DNA of 64,000 nt from Pseudomonas maumuensis. Lineage in GTDB: Bacteria > Pseudomonadota > Gammaproteobacteria > Pseudomonadales > Pseudomonadaceae. Below, piece after piece: positions 1-8,080 of this stretch (its first letter is position 1; the number at the start of each line of letters is the position of its first letter). Made by a program: the position numbers and the translations under genes. The stretch covers positions 2,728,001 through 2,792,000 of the forward strand of contig NZ_CP077077.1 in the NCBI RefSeq assembly GCF_019139675.1, in the 5' to 3' direction. Below the pieces are notes generated by a model that was given only the letters and a program-made list of their open reading frames with translations, searched no databases and had not been told where the DNA came from.

Positions 1-264
1 TCCTGCGACGTGCATGGATATGGTGAATACAGCGAAGACTTCCGGAGCCTGTACCTGAATTGCCTGGGAAATTATCTGTTGCTGTCAAAGTCGCACAACT
101 GCGCGGTGGGGAACATTCCCTTCGCTCGCAAGTTGGCGACCTACAATCACAGCGCGCAACAGCGTGAGATACAGAGCTTCCTGGGAGAAGACGGCGTATG
201 GGGAATGGATGCTATCGATAAGCGACATGAGCGCATGGTCGGGGTGTTGATGCAACAACTCTAG
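1..264 (+). CDS. C-terminal part of a GmrSD/DUF262-DUF1524-type HNH protein (5' truncated by window)
   Basis: The reading frame is open from base 1, so the gene starts outside the window; the GTG at base 10 is probably internal. The visible 87 residues contain LGNYLLLSKSHNCAVGN and a downstream PF..KLATYN segment. This resembles the 'LGNL.LLS...N..IGN.PF..K' block that follows the HNH site in DUF1524/GmrS-like modification-dependent nucleases. The catalytic HNH itself would lie upstream and cannot be seen. Assignment rests on motif memory only. It could equally be a DUF1524 protein not involved in restriction. Confidence 0.6.
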   Translation, partial: SCDVHGYGEYSEDFRSLYLNCLGNYLLLSKSHNCAVGNIPFARKLATYNHSAQQREIQSFLGEDGVWGMDAIDKRHERMVGVLMQQL

Positions 265-415
265 TGCGCAGTGCCTGTACACCAGGCGTGCTGCCGAAGT
301 GCCCTGTCTCGGAAATACATTCTCTTTTGCCTAGTGACTTGGGTATCCGGCCTAGGCGCAGCCAAAAGTGAACAGCTTTTTTCCGAGGGAGGGCATCAGA
401 CTGCGCTGGAGCGGG

Positions 416-1321
416 CTATTTCCTCTCAACCCGGTTGCCCGGCACATGCAGATATGACATGACGCTCTCCGTCAGCTCGGTCGCCAGCCGTACCGCCTCC
501 TTGTTGCGTGCCATGACCGCGGCCACCAGGCCTTCGATCAATGCCAACACGGCGATGTTGGAGCTGGTCAGCACCGGATGATCGGCGGGGGCATACAGCA
601 CGTGGCGGGCCAGCGGCGCCAGGGGTGAGGCCGGAGAGTCGGTGATGGCCAGCACGGTGGCCTTGCGTTCATGGGCGAAACGCGACAGCTGCAGGGTGTC
701 TTGCGAGTAACGTGGCAGGGCGATGGCCAGTAGCACGTCCTGCTCGGTGATCGCAGCCAGGCGGTAGGCGGCATTCTCGTTGCCGCCCTCCATGCTGATG
801 GCACAGGTGTCCTTGCAGAACGGGATCAGGGTCGAGGCGGCCAGCCCGGCCAGGTACACGCTGTTGCCGAAGCCCAGCACATAGACCTTGCGTGCCTCGA
901 GCAGACAGCCGACGAACGCCTCGAAGGTTTCGGCCTGGTTGTTGCTGGCGGTGGTCGCCAGGTTGCTGCTGGCGCTCTGGATCTGTTCGTGCAGGCCAAA
1001 GTCGCCGGCCGGGCGCAAGGCGAGTTCGTTGCGCAGCTTGTCCACTGGCGAGACCATCTGCTGCAGGGTGGCCACCAACTCGGCTTTCATGCCGCTGTAG
1101 CCGCCCAGGTCCAGGGCCTTGGCCAGGCGATTGACCGCCGCCGGCGAGGTCTCGGTCGCCTGGGCCATGTCCTCGATGGTCAAGGTCGCCGCCTTCAGCG
1201 GGTGGCGCAGGATGTACTCGGCGACCTTGCGCAACGAGGGTGGTAGTTCTGCCAGGCTCTCCGACAGCTTGCGCATGACCGGCGCGGCGTAGACGGTGGT
1301 GTTCTTGGTATGGCTCGACAT
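416..1321 (-). CDS. RpiR/MurR-family transcriptional regulator (HTH + SIS)
   Basis: A 301-residue protein with an N-terminal RpiR-type helix-turn-helix (LPPSLRKVAEYILRHP, then TIEDMAQATETSPAAVNRLAKAL, shown here only in part as AVNRLAKALDLGGYSG). A C-terminal SIS sugar-isomerase fold follows (VYVLGFGNSVYLAGLA, then ALPRYSQDT). The ATG at 1321 is preferred over an upstream in-frame start because the N-terminus then matches the family. It lies on the same strand just after the ABC transporter operon, so it probably regulates it in response to a small ligand bound by the SIS domain. A hairpin separates it from the operon, so it may be transcribed separately. Ligand unknown. Confidence 0.9.
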   Translation of the reverse strand: MSSHTKNTTVYAAPVMRKLSESLAELPPSLRKVAEYILRHPLKAATLTIEDMAQATETSPAAVNRLAKALDLGGYSGMKAELVATLQQMVSPVDKLRNELALRPAGDFGLHEQIQSASSNLATTASNNQAETFEAFVGCLLEARKVYVLGFGNSVYLAGLAASTLIPFCKDTCAISMEGGNENAAYRLAAITEQDVLLAIALPRYSQDTLQLSRFAHERKATVLAITDSPASPLAPLARHVLYAPADHPVLTSSNIAVLALIEGLVAAVMARNKEAVRLATELTESVMSYLHVPGNRVERK

Positions 1322-1363
1322 CCGGCGCGAGGCTCCCTGTGAATTGCCGGTAGTGTATCCCAA

Positions 1364-1394
1364 GGCGCTCTGCGGCGGGCTGGCGCAGAGCGCC
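1364..1394 (-). terminator. GC-rich hairpin after the ABC operon
   Basis: GGCGCTCTGCG at 1364-1374 pairs perfectly with CGCAGAGCGCC at 1384-1394 (11-bp stem, 9-nt loop). It starts a few bases past the stop codon of the ATPase gene on the minus strand. There is no strong U-run after it, so it may attenuate or stabilise the transcript rather than fully terminate it. Confidence 0.5.
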
Positions 1395-1400
1395 TCGGGG

Positions 1401-2165
1401 TTACTTCAGGCTGCCGGCGAGGAACTGGCGCAGCCGTTCGGACTGCGGCCGCGCCAGCACCTCGCGCGGCTCGCCGCGTTCTTCGGCCAGGCCCTGGTGG
1501 AGGAACAGCACCTGGTTGGACACCTCGCGGGCAAAGCCCATCTCGTGGGTGACCACGACCATGGTCCGGCCCTCCTGGGCCAGGTCCCGCATGACCTTGA
1601 GCACATCGCCGACCAGTTCCGGGTCGAGGGCCGACGTCGGCTCGTCGAACAGCATTACCTCGGGCTCCATGGCCAGGGCACGGGCGATGGCCACGCGCTG
1701 CTGCTCGCCACCAGACATGTGCGCCGGGTAGGCGTCGCGGCGGTGGCTGACGCCGACCTTGGCCAGGTAGTGCTCGGCTTTGTCGCGGGCCTCCTTGCGG
1801 TTCATGCCGAGCACCTGTACCGGGGCTTCCATCACGTTGTCCAGGGCACTCATGTGTGCCCACAGGTTGAAGTGCTGGAAGACCATGCTCAGCCGCGCGC
1901 GCAGGCGCTGCAACTGACGCGGGTCAGCCGCCCGCAGCCCGCCTCGGGGGCACTCGCGCAGCTTGAGCTGTTCGCCGTTGACCAGGATCTGCCCGGCGTT
2001 GGGCTGTTCGAGCAGGTTGATGCAGCGCAGGAAGGTGCTCTTGCCCGAGCCGCTGGAGCCGATGATGCTGATCACGTCGCCGGCATCGGCCTGCAACGAA
2101 ACACCCTTGAGCACTTGGTGGTTGCCGTAGCTTTTGTGCAGGTCGTGGATATGCAATTTGTTCAT
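1401..2165 (-). CDS. Polar amino acid-type ABC transporter, ATP-binding protein
   Basis: A 254-residue HisP/ArtP/OccP-like ATPase. Walker A GSSGSGKST lies near residue 40, the signature SGGEQQRVAIARAL near 150, and Walker B VMLFDEPTSALDPE follows, with the switch histidine in VVVTHEMGFA. The frame is open far upstream, but the ATG at 2165 (MNKLHIHDLHKSYG) gives the normal family N-terminus. It energises import by the two permeases upstream in the same operon. The operon order on the minus strand is binding protein, HisQ-like, HisM-like, deacylase, ATPase. Confidence 0.95.
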   Translation of the reverse strand: MNKLHIHDLHKSYGNHQVLKGVSLQADAGDVISIIGSSGSGKSTFLRCINLLEQPNAGQILVNGEQLKLRECPRGGLRAADPRQLQRLRARLSMVFQHFNLWAHMSALDNVMEAPVQVLGMNRKEARDKAEHYLAKVGVSHRRDAYPAHMSGGEQQRVAIARALAMEPEVMLFDEPTSALDPELVGDVLKVMRDLAQEGRTMVVVTHEMGFAREVSNQVLFLHQGLAEERGEPREVLARPQSERLRQFLAGSLK

Positions 2166-2184
2166 CAGACGGTACTCGCAGGGT

Positions 2185-3297
2185 TCAGTCGCTGAGCAGG
2201 CGACCTTGGCGGATGGCGGTATTGCCGGCGACCTTGGCCAGCCACAGGCCGGGCTGGGCGAAGCGCAGGCGTTCACGGGCGTAGAGGATGCCGTCGGTGG
2301 TGGCCCTGACCACACTGTGGCGGTCGCTGAGTGGGTCGAGCACTTCGAACAGCGGATCACCCACGCGCACCTGCGCGCCCAGCGGCTGCAGGTAGCTGAC
2401 CACCCCCGGGTGCTCGGCGTAGGCGTATTGCGCGCCGGCGAAGGGCGTGGGTTGGCAGCAGTGTTGCGGGGCGGCTTGCCATGGGCCGTCGACCATGCCC
2501 TGGTCGGCGAGGTAGCCGAGGATCTGCTCGGCGCTGGCCTGGCATTGCTCGCGCTCGGTGTCGGCCATGCCGCGCAACTCGATGGTGGTCGCCACGCAGG
2601 CCAGGGGAATTTCCGCTTCGGGGAAGTACTCGCGCAGGTGCAGCCAGGGCGCGGCGCAGGCTTCGTCGAAGGCATCGCCACCGGCGCCTTCGGCCAGCAG
2701 CGCCGCTTGCGCACCGAGGCGAGCCGCCAGCGGACGCAACTGCGCCCAGTGCTGCGGCATGGCATACAGCAGCATCACCGATTCGAAATCGCAGTGCAGG
2801 TCCAGTACCAGGTCAGCATCGCAGGCGTGGCGCAGCAGCAGGCGGCGCAGGCCGTCGAGTTCCGAGTGAGGCGCGGGCAGTTCGTCGAGTAGCTCGAGCA
2901 TGGCCTGGCGGATGGTTGCCACGTTGGCCTGGCCATCGCTGCCCAGCCGGCCTTCCAGGTGTACGGCCAGCGCTTCGGTCAGCGCCGGGAAATCACGATT
3001 GAAGTTGTTGCCGCTGTTGAACTCGAAACGCCCCTGGTGGGTGGCCTGGAACATCTGGCCGATGCCGATCGGATTGGCCAGCGGCACCAGTTCGATCACC
3101 GCAGTCAGCCGGCCTTGTGCCTCGAGTTCCAGCAACCTGCGCTTGAGCTCGATGGCCACGCGCATCCCAGGCAGTTCGTCGGCGTGCAGCGAAGCCTGTA
3201 TGTACGCCTTGCGCGGGCCGCTGCCAAAGCGCAGCACGCGCAGCGAACGCTGGGTGCCGCAGGCGCTCCAGGGCAGGGTATGGTCAATGTGCTGCAT
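2185..3297 (-). CDS. Succinylglutamate desuccinylase/aspartoacylase-family zinc hydrolase
   Basis: A 370-residue M14-like metallo-carboxypeptidase-fold protein. The zinc-binding pair HADE (in IQASLHADELPGM, about residue 37) is followed by the third ligand in LVLDLHCDFES, and the NPIG and NFNRDFP stretches are typical of the AstE/aspartoacylase superfamily. It lies inside the ABC importer operon, between the HisM-like permease and the ATPase gene. That placement suggests the importer brings in an N-acylated or otherwise conjugated amino acid which this cytoplasmic enzyme then hydrolyses. The substrate cannot be read from sequence. It is not an arginine-catabolic AstE by context, since no ast genes are nearby. 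Confidence 0.85.
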   Translation of the reverse strand: MQHIDHTLPWSACGTQRSLRVLRFGSGPRKAYIQASLHADELPGMRVAIELKRRLLELEAQGRLTAVIELVPLANPIGIGQMFQATHQGRFEFNSGNNFNRDFPALTEALAVHLEGRLGSDGQANVATIRQAMLELLDELPAPHSELDGLRRLLLRHACDADLVLDLHCDFESVMLLYAMPQHWAQLRPLAARLGAQAALLAEGAGGDAFDEACAAPWLHLREYFPEAEIPLACVATTIELRGMADTEREQCQASAEQILGYLADQGMVDGPWQAAPQHCCQPTPFAGAQYAYAEHPGVVSYLQPLGAQVRVGDPLFEVLDPLSDRHSVVRATTDGILYARERLRFAQPGLWLAKVAGNTAIRQGRLLSD

Positions 3298-3306
3298 GGA
3301 AGCTCC

Positions 3307-4005
3307 TTAGTGCTTGCGCGGGGCCAGGTAGGCCAGCCAGTGACGCTCGGCCAGCTTGAACAGGCGCACCAGCATGAACGTCAGCGCCAGGTAGATCAGC
3401 CCAGCGGTGATGAAGGCCTCGAAAGGCAGGTAGTAGCGGGCGTTGAAGGTCTTCGCCGCGCCGGTGATGTCCACCAGGGTGACGATCGACGCCAGGCTGG
3501 TGGTCTGCAGCATCATCAGCACCTCGTTGCTGTACTGCGGCAGGGCGCGGCGCAAGGCCGAAGGCAGCAGGATGCGCCGGTACAGCGTCAGGCGTGACAT
3601 GCCCATGGCACGGGCGGCCTCGACCTCGCCCCGGGGTGTCGCGCGCAGGCTCCCGGCGAGCAGCTCGGCGCTGTAGGCGCTGGTGTTGAGGGCGAAGGCC
3701 AGGCAGGTGCAGAACGTCGCGCTGGACAGGTACGGCCACAGCGAGCTCTGGCGCACGGTTTCGAACTGGGCCAGGCCGTAGTACACCAAGAACAGCTGCA
3801 CCAGCATCGGCGTACCGCGGATCACGTAGGTGTAGAGCCAGGCGGGGTAACGCAGCAGGCACGTGCGCGAGACACGCATCAGCGCCAGGGGGATCGCCAG
3901 AGCCAGGCCGCAGGCCAGCGAAATCAGCAGCACCTTGAGGGCCAGGGCAATGCCGTTCAGGTACAGCGGCAGGTTCTGCCAGATCAGCTGATAGTCGAGT
4001 GTCAT
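3307..4005 (-). CDS. Amino acid ABC transporter permease (HisM-like)
   Basis: A 232-residue inner-membrane permease with about five predicted hydrophobic helices. The family EAA loop is visible as EVEAARAMGMSRLTLYRRI, preceded by SAYSAELLAGSLRA. It ends with the typical LVRLFKLAERHWL region. It pairs with the HisQ-like permease immediately upstream, from which it is separated by 12 bases. Substrate not defined by sequence; the neighbouring hydrolase suggests a conjugated amino acid. Confidence 0.93.
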   Translation of the reverse strand: MTLDYQLIWQNLPLYLNGIALALKVLLISLACGLALAIPLALMRVSRTCLLRYPAWLYTYVIRGTPMLVQLFLVYYGLAQFETVRQSSLWPYLSSATFCTCLAFALNTSAYSAELLAGSLRATPRGEVEAARAMGMSRLTLYRRILLPSALRRALPQYSNEVLMMLQTTSLASIVTLVDITGAAKTFNARYYLPFEAFITAGLIYLALTFMLVRLFKLAERHWLAYLAPRKH

Positions 4006-4017
4006 CGGGCAGCTCCC

Positions 4018-4707
4018 CTAGAGTTCGGCGGCTTTGCAGCCGAGCGAGTAACGTTGTTCCACGCCGCGCAACAGCAGCAGCGACACGCTGGTCAACAGTA
4101 GGTACAGCGCGGCCACGGCGAGGAAGAAGGTGAACGGCTGGTGGGTGGCGTCGGCGGCGTTCTTGGCCTTGAACATCATGTCCTGCAGGCCGATCACCGA
4201 GATCAGCGCGGTGGACTTGGTCAGCACCAGCCAGTTGTTGGTGAAGCCCGGCAACGCCAGGCGCACCATCTGCGGCAGGCTGATTCGCCGGAACACCTGC
4301 GCGGCGCTCATGCCGTAGGCCGCACCGGCTTCGGCCTGGCCCTTGGGGATGGCGAGGAAGGCGCCGCGGAAGGTTTCCGAGAGGTAGGCGCCGAAAATGA
4401 AGCCCAGGGTGCAAACTCCGGCAATGAACGGGTTGATGTCGATGTACTGTTCGTAGCCCAGTGCCAGCGCCAGGCGGTTGACCAGGTCCTGGCCGCCGTA
4501 GAACACCAGCAGAATCAGCACCAGGTCGGGAATGCCGCGTACCACCGTGGTGTACACCTCGCCCGGTGCCGCCAGCCATTTCAGCGGTGACAAGCGGCAG
4601 GCCGCACCGACCAGGCCCAGGCCGATGGCCAGTGCCATCGCCAGCAGGGCCAGGCCGATGCTCAGCCACGCGCCATCGAGAATGCTCGATCCATAGCCAT
4701 GAAGCAT
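4018..4707 (-). CDS. Amino acid ABC transporter permease (HisQ-like)
   Basis: A 229-residue permease. The N-terminal GAWLSIGLALLAMALAIGLG helix, TVVRGIPDLVLILLVFYGG and the EAA loop (EAGAAYGMSAAQVFRRI) are all typical of HisQ/OccQ. The second conserved block FGAYLSETFRGAFLAIPKGQ is intact. It forms a heterodimeric channel with the downstream HisM-like subunit. It starts 24 bases after the binding-protein gene, consistent with one operon. Confidence 0.93.
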   Translation of the reverse strand: MLHGYGSSILDGAWLSIGLALLAMALAIGLGLVGAACRLSPLKWLAAPGEVYTTVVRGIPDLVLILLVFYGGQDLVNRLALALGYEQYIDINPFIAGVCTLGFIFGAYLSETFRGAFLAIPKGQAEAGAAYGMSAAQVFRRISLPQMVRLALPGFTNNWLVLTKSTALISVIGLQDMMFKAKNAADATHQPFTFFLAVAALYLLLTSVSLLLLRGVEQRYSLGCKAAEL

Positions 4708-4731
4708 GATGAAAACCCTCGTCAGCCAGTG

Positions 4732-5508
4732 CTATTGGCCGTAGATGTCGAACGGGAAGTACTTGCGCTGCACCTGTTGATAGGTACCGTTGGCGCGGAT
4801 CGCGGCGATGGCGGCGTTGAGCCGCGCGAGGTTGGCGGCGTCGCCCTTGCGCACGGCGATCCCGGCGCCGCGGCCAAAATAGTGAGGGTCGCCGATGTCC
4901 GGGCCGACCAGGGCGAAGCCTTGGCCCGCCGGGGTCTTGATGAAGCTCTCCTCGGTGTTGACGATATCGGCGAGGGTGGCGTCCAGGCGCCCGGACACCA
5001 GGTCGAGGAAGGCTTCGTTCTGCGAGGCGTAGCGCACGATCTCGACACCCGCCGGTTCCAGTTGCTCGGTAGCGAAGCGGTCATAGGTAGACGACCGCTG
5101 AACGCCGACCTTGCGACCCTTGAGGTCCACCACCGGGGTGTCGAGCCGGCTGCCGGCCTTCATCGCGAACTTGCCGGGTGTCTGGTAGTACTTGTCGGTG
5201 AAATCGACCGACTTCAAGCGATCCTCGGTGATCGACATCGACGACAGCACCGCGTCTATCTTGCGCACCTTCAACGACGGGATCATGCCGTCGAACTCCT
5301 GGATCACCCACTGGCACCTGACCTGCATCTGCGCGCACAGGGCATTGCCGATGTCGTAGTCGAAGCCGGCGAGTTCACCTTCGGGGGTGCGGTAAGAGAA
5401 GGGCGGATAGGCAGCCTCGATGCCGATGCGCAGGCTGGCGTCGTCGGCCTGGGCGAAGGCACTGCAGGCATAGAGTGCCAGCGCGCCGAGAAGTCCGGTT
5501 TTATTCAT
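4732..5508 (-). CDS. Periplasmic amino acid-binding protein of ABC importer (SBP family 3)
   Basis: A 258-residue protein with a signal peptide (MNKTGLLGALALYACSAFAQA) and the family-3 signature GIEAAYPPFSYRTPEGELAG followed by GFDYDIG. Arg/Asp residues that bind the alpha-amino acid group are suggested by SMSITEDRLKSVDFT. The start at 5508 is chosen because the upstream in-frame ATG would place 12 extra polar residues before the signal peptide. It is the first gene of the operon and captures the ligand in the periplasm. Resembles HisJ/ArtJ/octopine-binding proteins; ligand unknown. Confidence 0.93.
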   Translation of the reverse strand: MNKTGLLGALALYACSAFAQADDASLRIGIEAAYPPFSYRTPEGELAGFDYDIGNALCAQMQVRCQWVIQEFDGMIPSLKVRKIDAVLSSMSITEDRLKSVDFTDKYYQTPGKFAMKAGSRLDTPVVDLKGRKVGVQRSSTYDRFATEQLEPAGVEIVRYASQNEAFLDLVSGRLDATLADIVNTEESFIKTPAGQGFALVGPDIGDPHYFGRGAGIAVRKGDAANLARLNAAIAAIRANGTYQQVQRKYFPFDIYGQ

Positions 5509-5585
5509 GTTGTTGGCTCCGGTGGATGGGGCGTTACCGGCCATGGCTCGACAGGCTCAGGGCTTGGGTATGGCCTGAAAATGAC

Positions 5586-5599
5586 ATGAATAATTTCAT
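5586..5599. promoter_or_regulatory. Candidate operator upstream of the ABC operon
   Basis: The 14-bp inverted repeat ATGAA-TAAT-TTCAT lies about 80 bp upstream of the binding-protein start, in an AT-rich patch within the 329-bp divergent intergenic region (5509-5837). It could be the site for the RpiR-family regulator or part of the promoter. Nothing else recognisable was seen in this gap apart from the ribosome binding site at its right edge. Confidence 0.35.
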
Positions 5600-5834
5600 A
5601 AATCAATACAGTGAAAATAAACGTATCACTGCGTGGCTTGGTATTGCCCTGCCCAATGGCGCACCCGAGTGCGCTGAGTTCAAGCGCCACGCTTATGGCA
5701 CGGCATTTCCACGATCACATTCGTTGCGCGCGGCGAATGCTGACAATTAACATAACGTTAGTTTTTATTTTGCCGGCACGGCTGCCAATGCTCTTTGGCG
5801 GTCAGCGGGCGCTTTCGTCGCCATGGGAGGATGA

Positions 5835-7684
<1,850 letters not shown>

Positions 7685-7790
7685 GCGAACGGTACGCATG
7701 CCATGTGGTATGTACCGAATGATACGCTGATGGATTCAGCTTTATTTCAAGGGCGTTTGATCGATCAGCTCGGTACGATTGCTGTGTTGA

Positions 7791-7880
7791 GGTGGCCTCG
7801 GCGCCTATCGCGATCCCTGGGAAATCCATGGCCGGGCGATGGCGCAGATGGTGCCATTTCTGCGTCAGCAACTTTGGTAA
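7791..7880 (+). pseudogene. Remnant of a hydrolase gene (C-terminal tail only)
   Basis: About 30 in-frame codons end in GAYRDPWEIHGRAMAQMVP, then FLRQQLW and a TAA. This has the look of the C-terminus of an alpha/beta-hydrolase (a helix followed by PFL..QLW). The frame is closed by TGA just upstream at 7788, and no matching body or start precedes it. I read it as the decayed end of a deleted gene. Family assignment is from appearance only. Confidence 0.4.
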
Positions 7881-7901
7881 CGCGCAGGCCTGGCTTGGCA
7901 G

Positions 7902-7940
7902 CCCCCCGGTATTGGGTGTACCTCCCCAATGTTCTCGGGT
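7902..7940. promoter_or_regulatory. Possible degenerate enhancer sites upstream of the first sigma-54 promoter
   Basis: CCCCCCGGTATTGGGTGT (7902-7919) and CTCCCCAATGTTCTCGGGTT (7921-7940) are imperfect relatives of the two clean TTCCCC-N6/7-GGGGAA palindromes at 13552-13614. They lie about 75-95 bp upstream of the inferred transcription start. The resemblance is partial, so they are only weak candidates for the same activator. Confidence 0.25.
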
Positions 7941-7978
7941 TGCTTGGCTAACGCGTTGATTTAAAGCTGTTTATTTGA

Positions 7979-7994
7979 TGGCATAGCGCTTGCT
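7979..7994 (+). promoter_or_regulatory. Sigma-54 (RpoN) promoter, -24/-12 element
   Basis: TGGCATAGCGCTTGCT matches the consensus TGGCAYRNNNNTTGCW at every defined position, with the GG and GC dinucleotides separated by 10 bases as required. Transcription would start near 8005. It lies 42 bp before the nearest good ribosome binding site and heads the beta-propeller/SCO/cytochrome operon. The flanking AT-rich stretch (TTTAAAGCTGTTTATTTGA) lies just upstream. Confidence 0.65.
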
Positions 7995-8033
7995 TGCACC
8001 CTCCACAGAACCCGTGAGTCCTGTGGAGGTGCA
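7995..8033 (+). promoter_or_regulatory. Long inverted repeat covering transcription start and Shine-Dalgarno
   Basis: TGCACCCTCCACAG (7995-8008) pairs with CTGTGGAGGTGCA (8021-8033) over 13 bp with one bulged C; the inner 9 bp are perfect. The loop is 12 nt. The right arm contains the Shine-Dalgarno GGAGGT for the ATG at 8036. It can be read as a DNA operator overlapping the start site, or, if transcripts begin upstream of it, as an RNA hairpin that hides the ribosome binding site. Confidence 0.5.
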
Positions 8034-8035
8034 GC

Positions 8036-8080
8036 ATGATCATCCCCCTCGAAGGCGCCACTCCGTGCGTGCCGGCATGA
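8036..8080 (+). CDS. Possible 14-residue leader peptide
   Basis: ATG at 8036 follows a strong GGAGGT by 6 bases and opens a 14-codon frame, MIIPLEGATPCVPA. Its TGA overlaps the ATG of the beta-propeller gene by 4 bases. The beta-propeller start has no clear ribosome binding site of its own, so translation may be passed on from this leader. Alternatively the strong site serves a mis-assigned start of the next gene; an in-frame GTG lies at 8065. Confidence 0.35.
   Translation: MIIPLEGATPCVPA

Noticed and set aside
2185..3297. Arginine-catabolic AstE by name
   Set aside because: Only the family is supported; no astABCD genes surround it and it sits in an importer operon.
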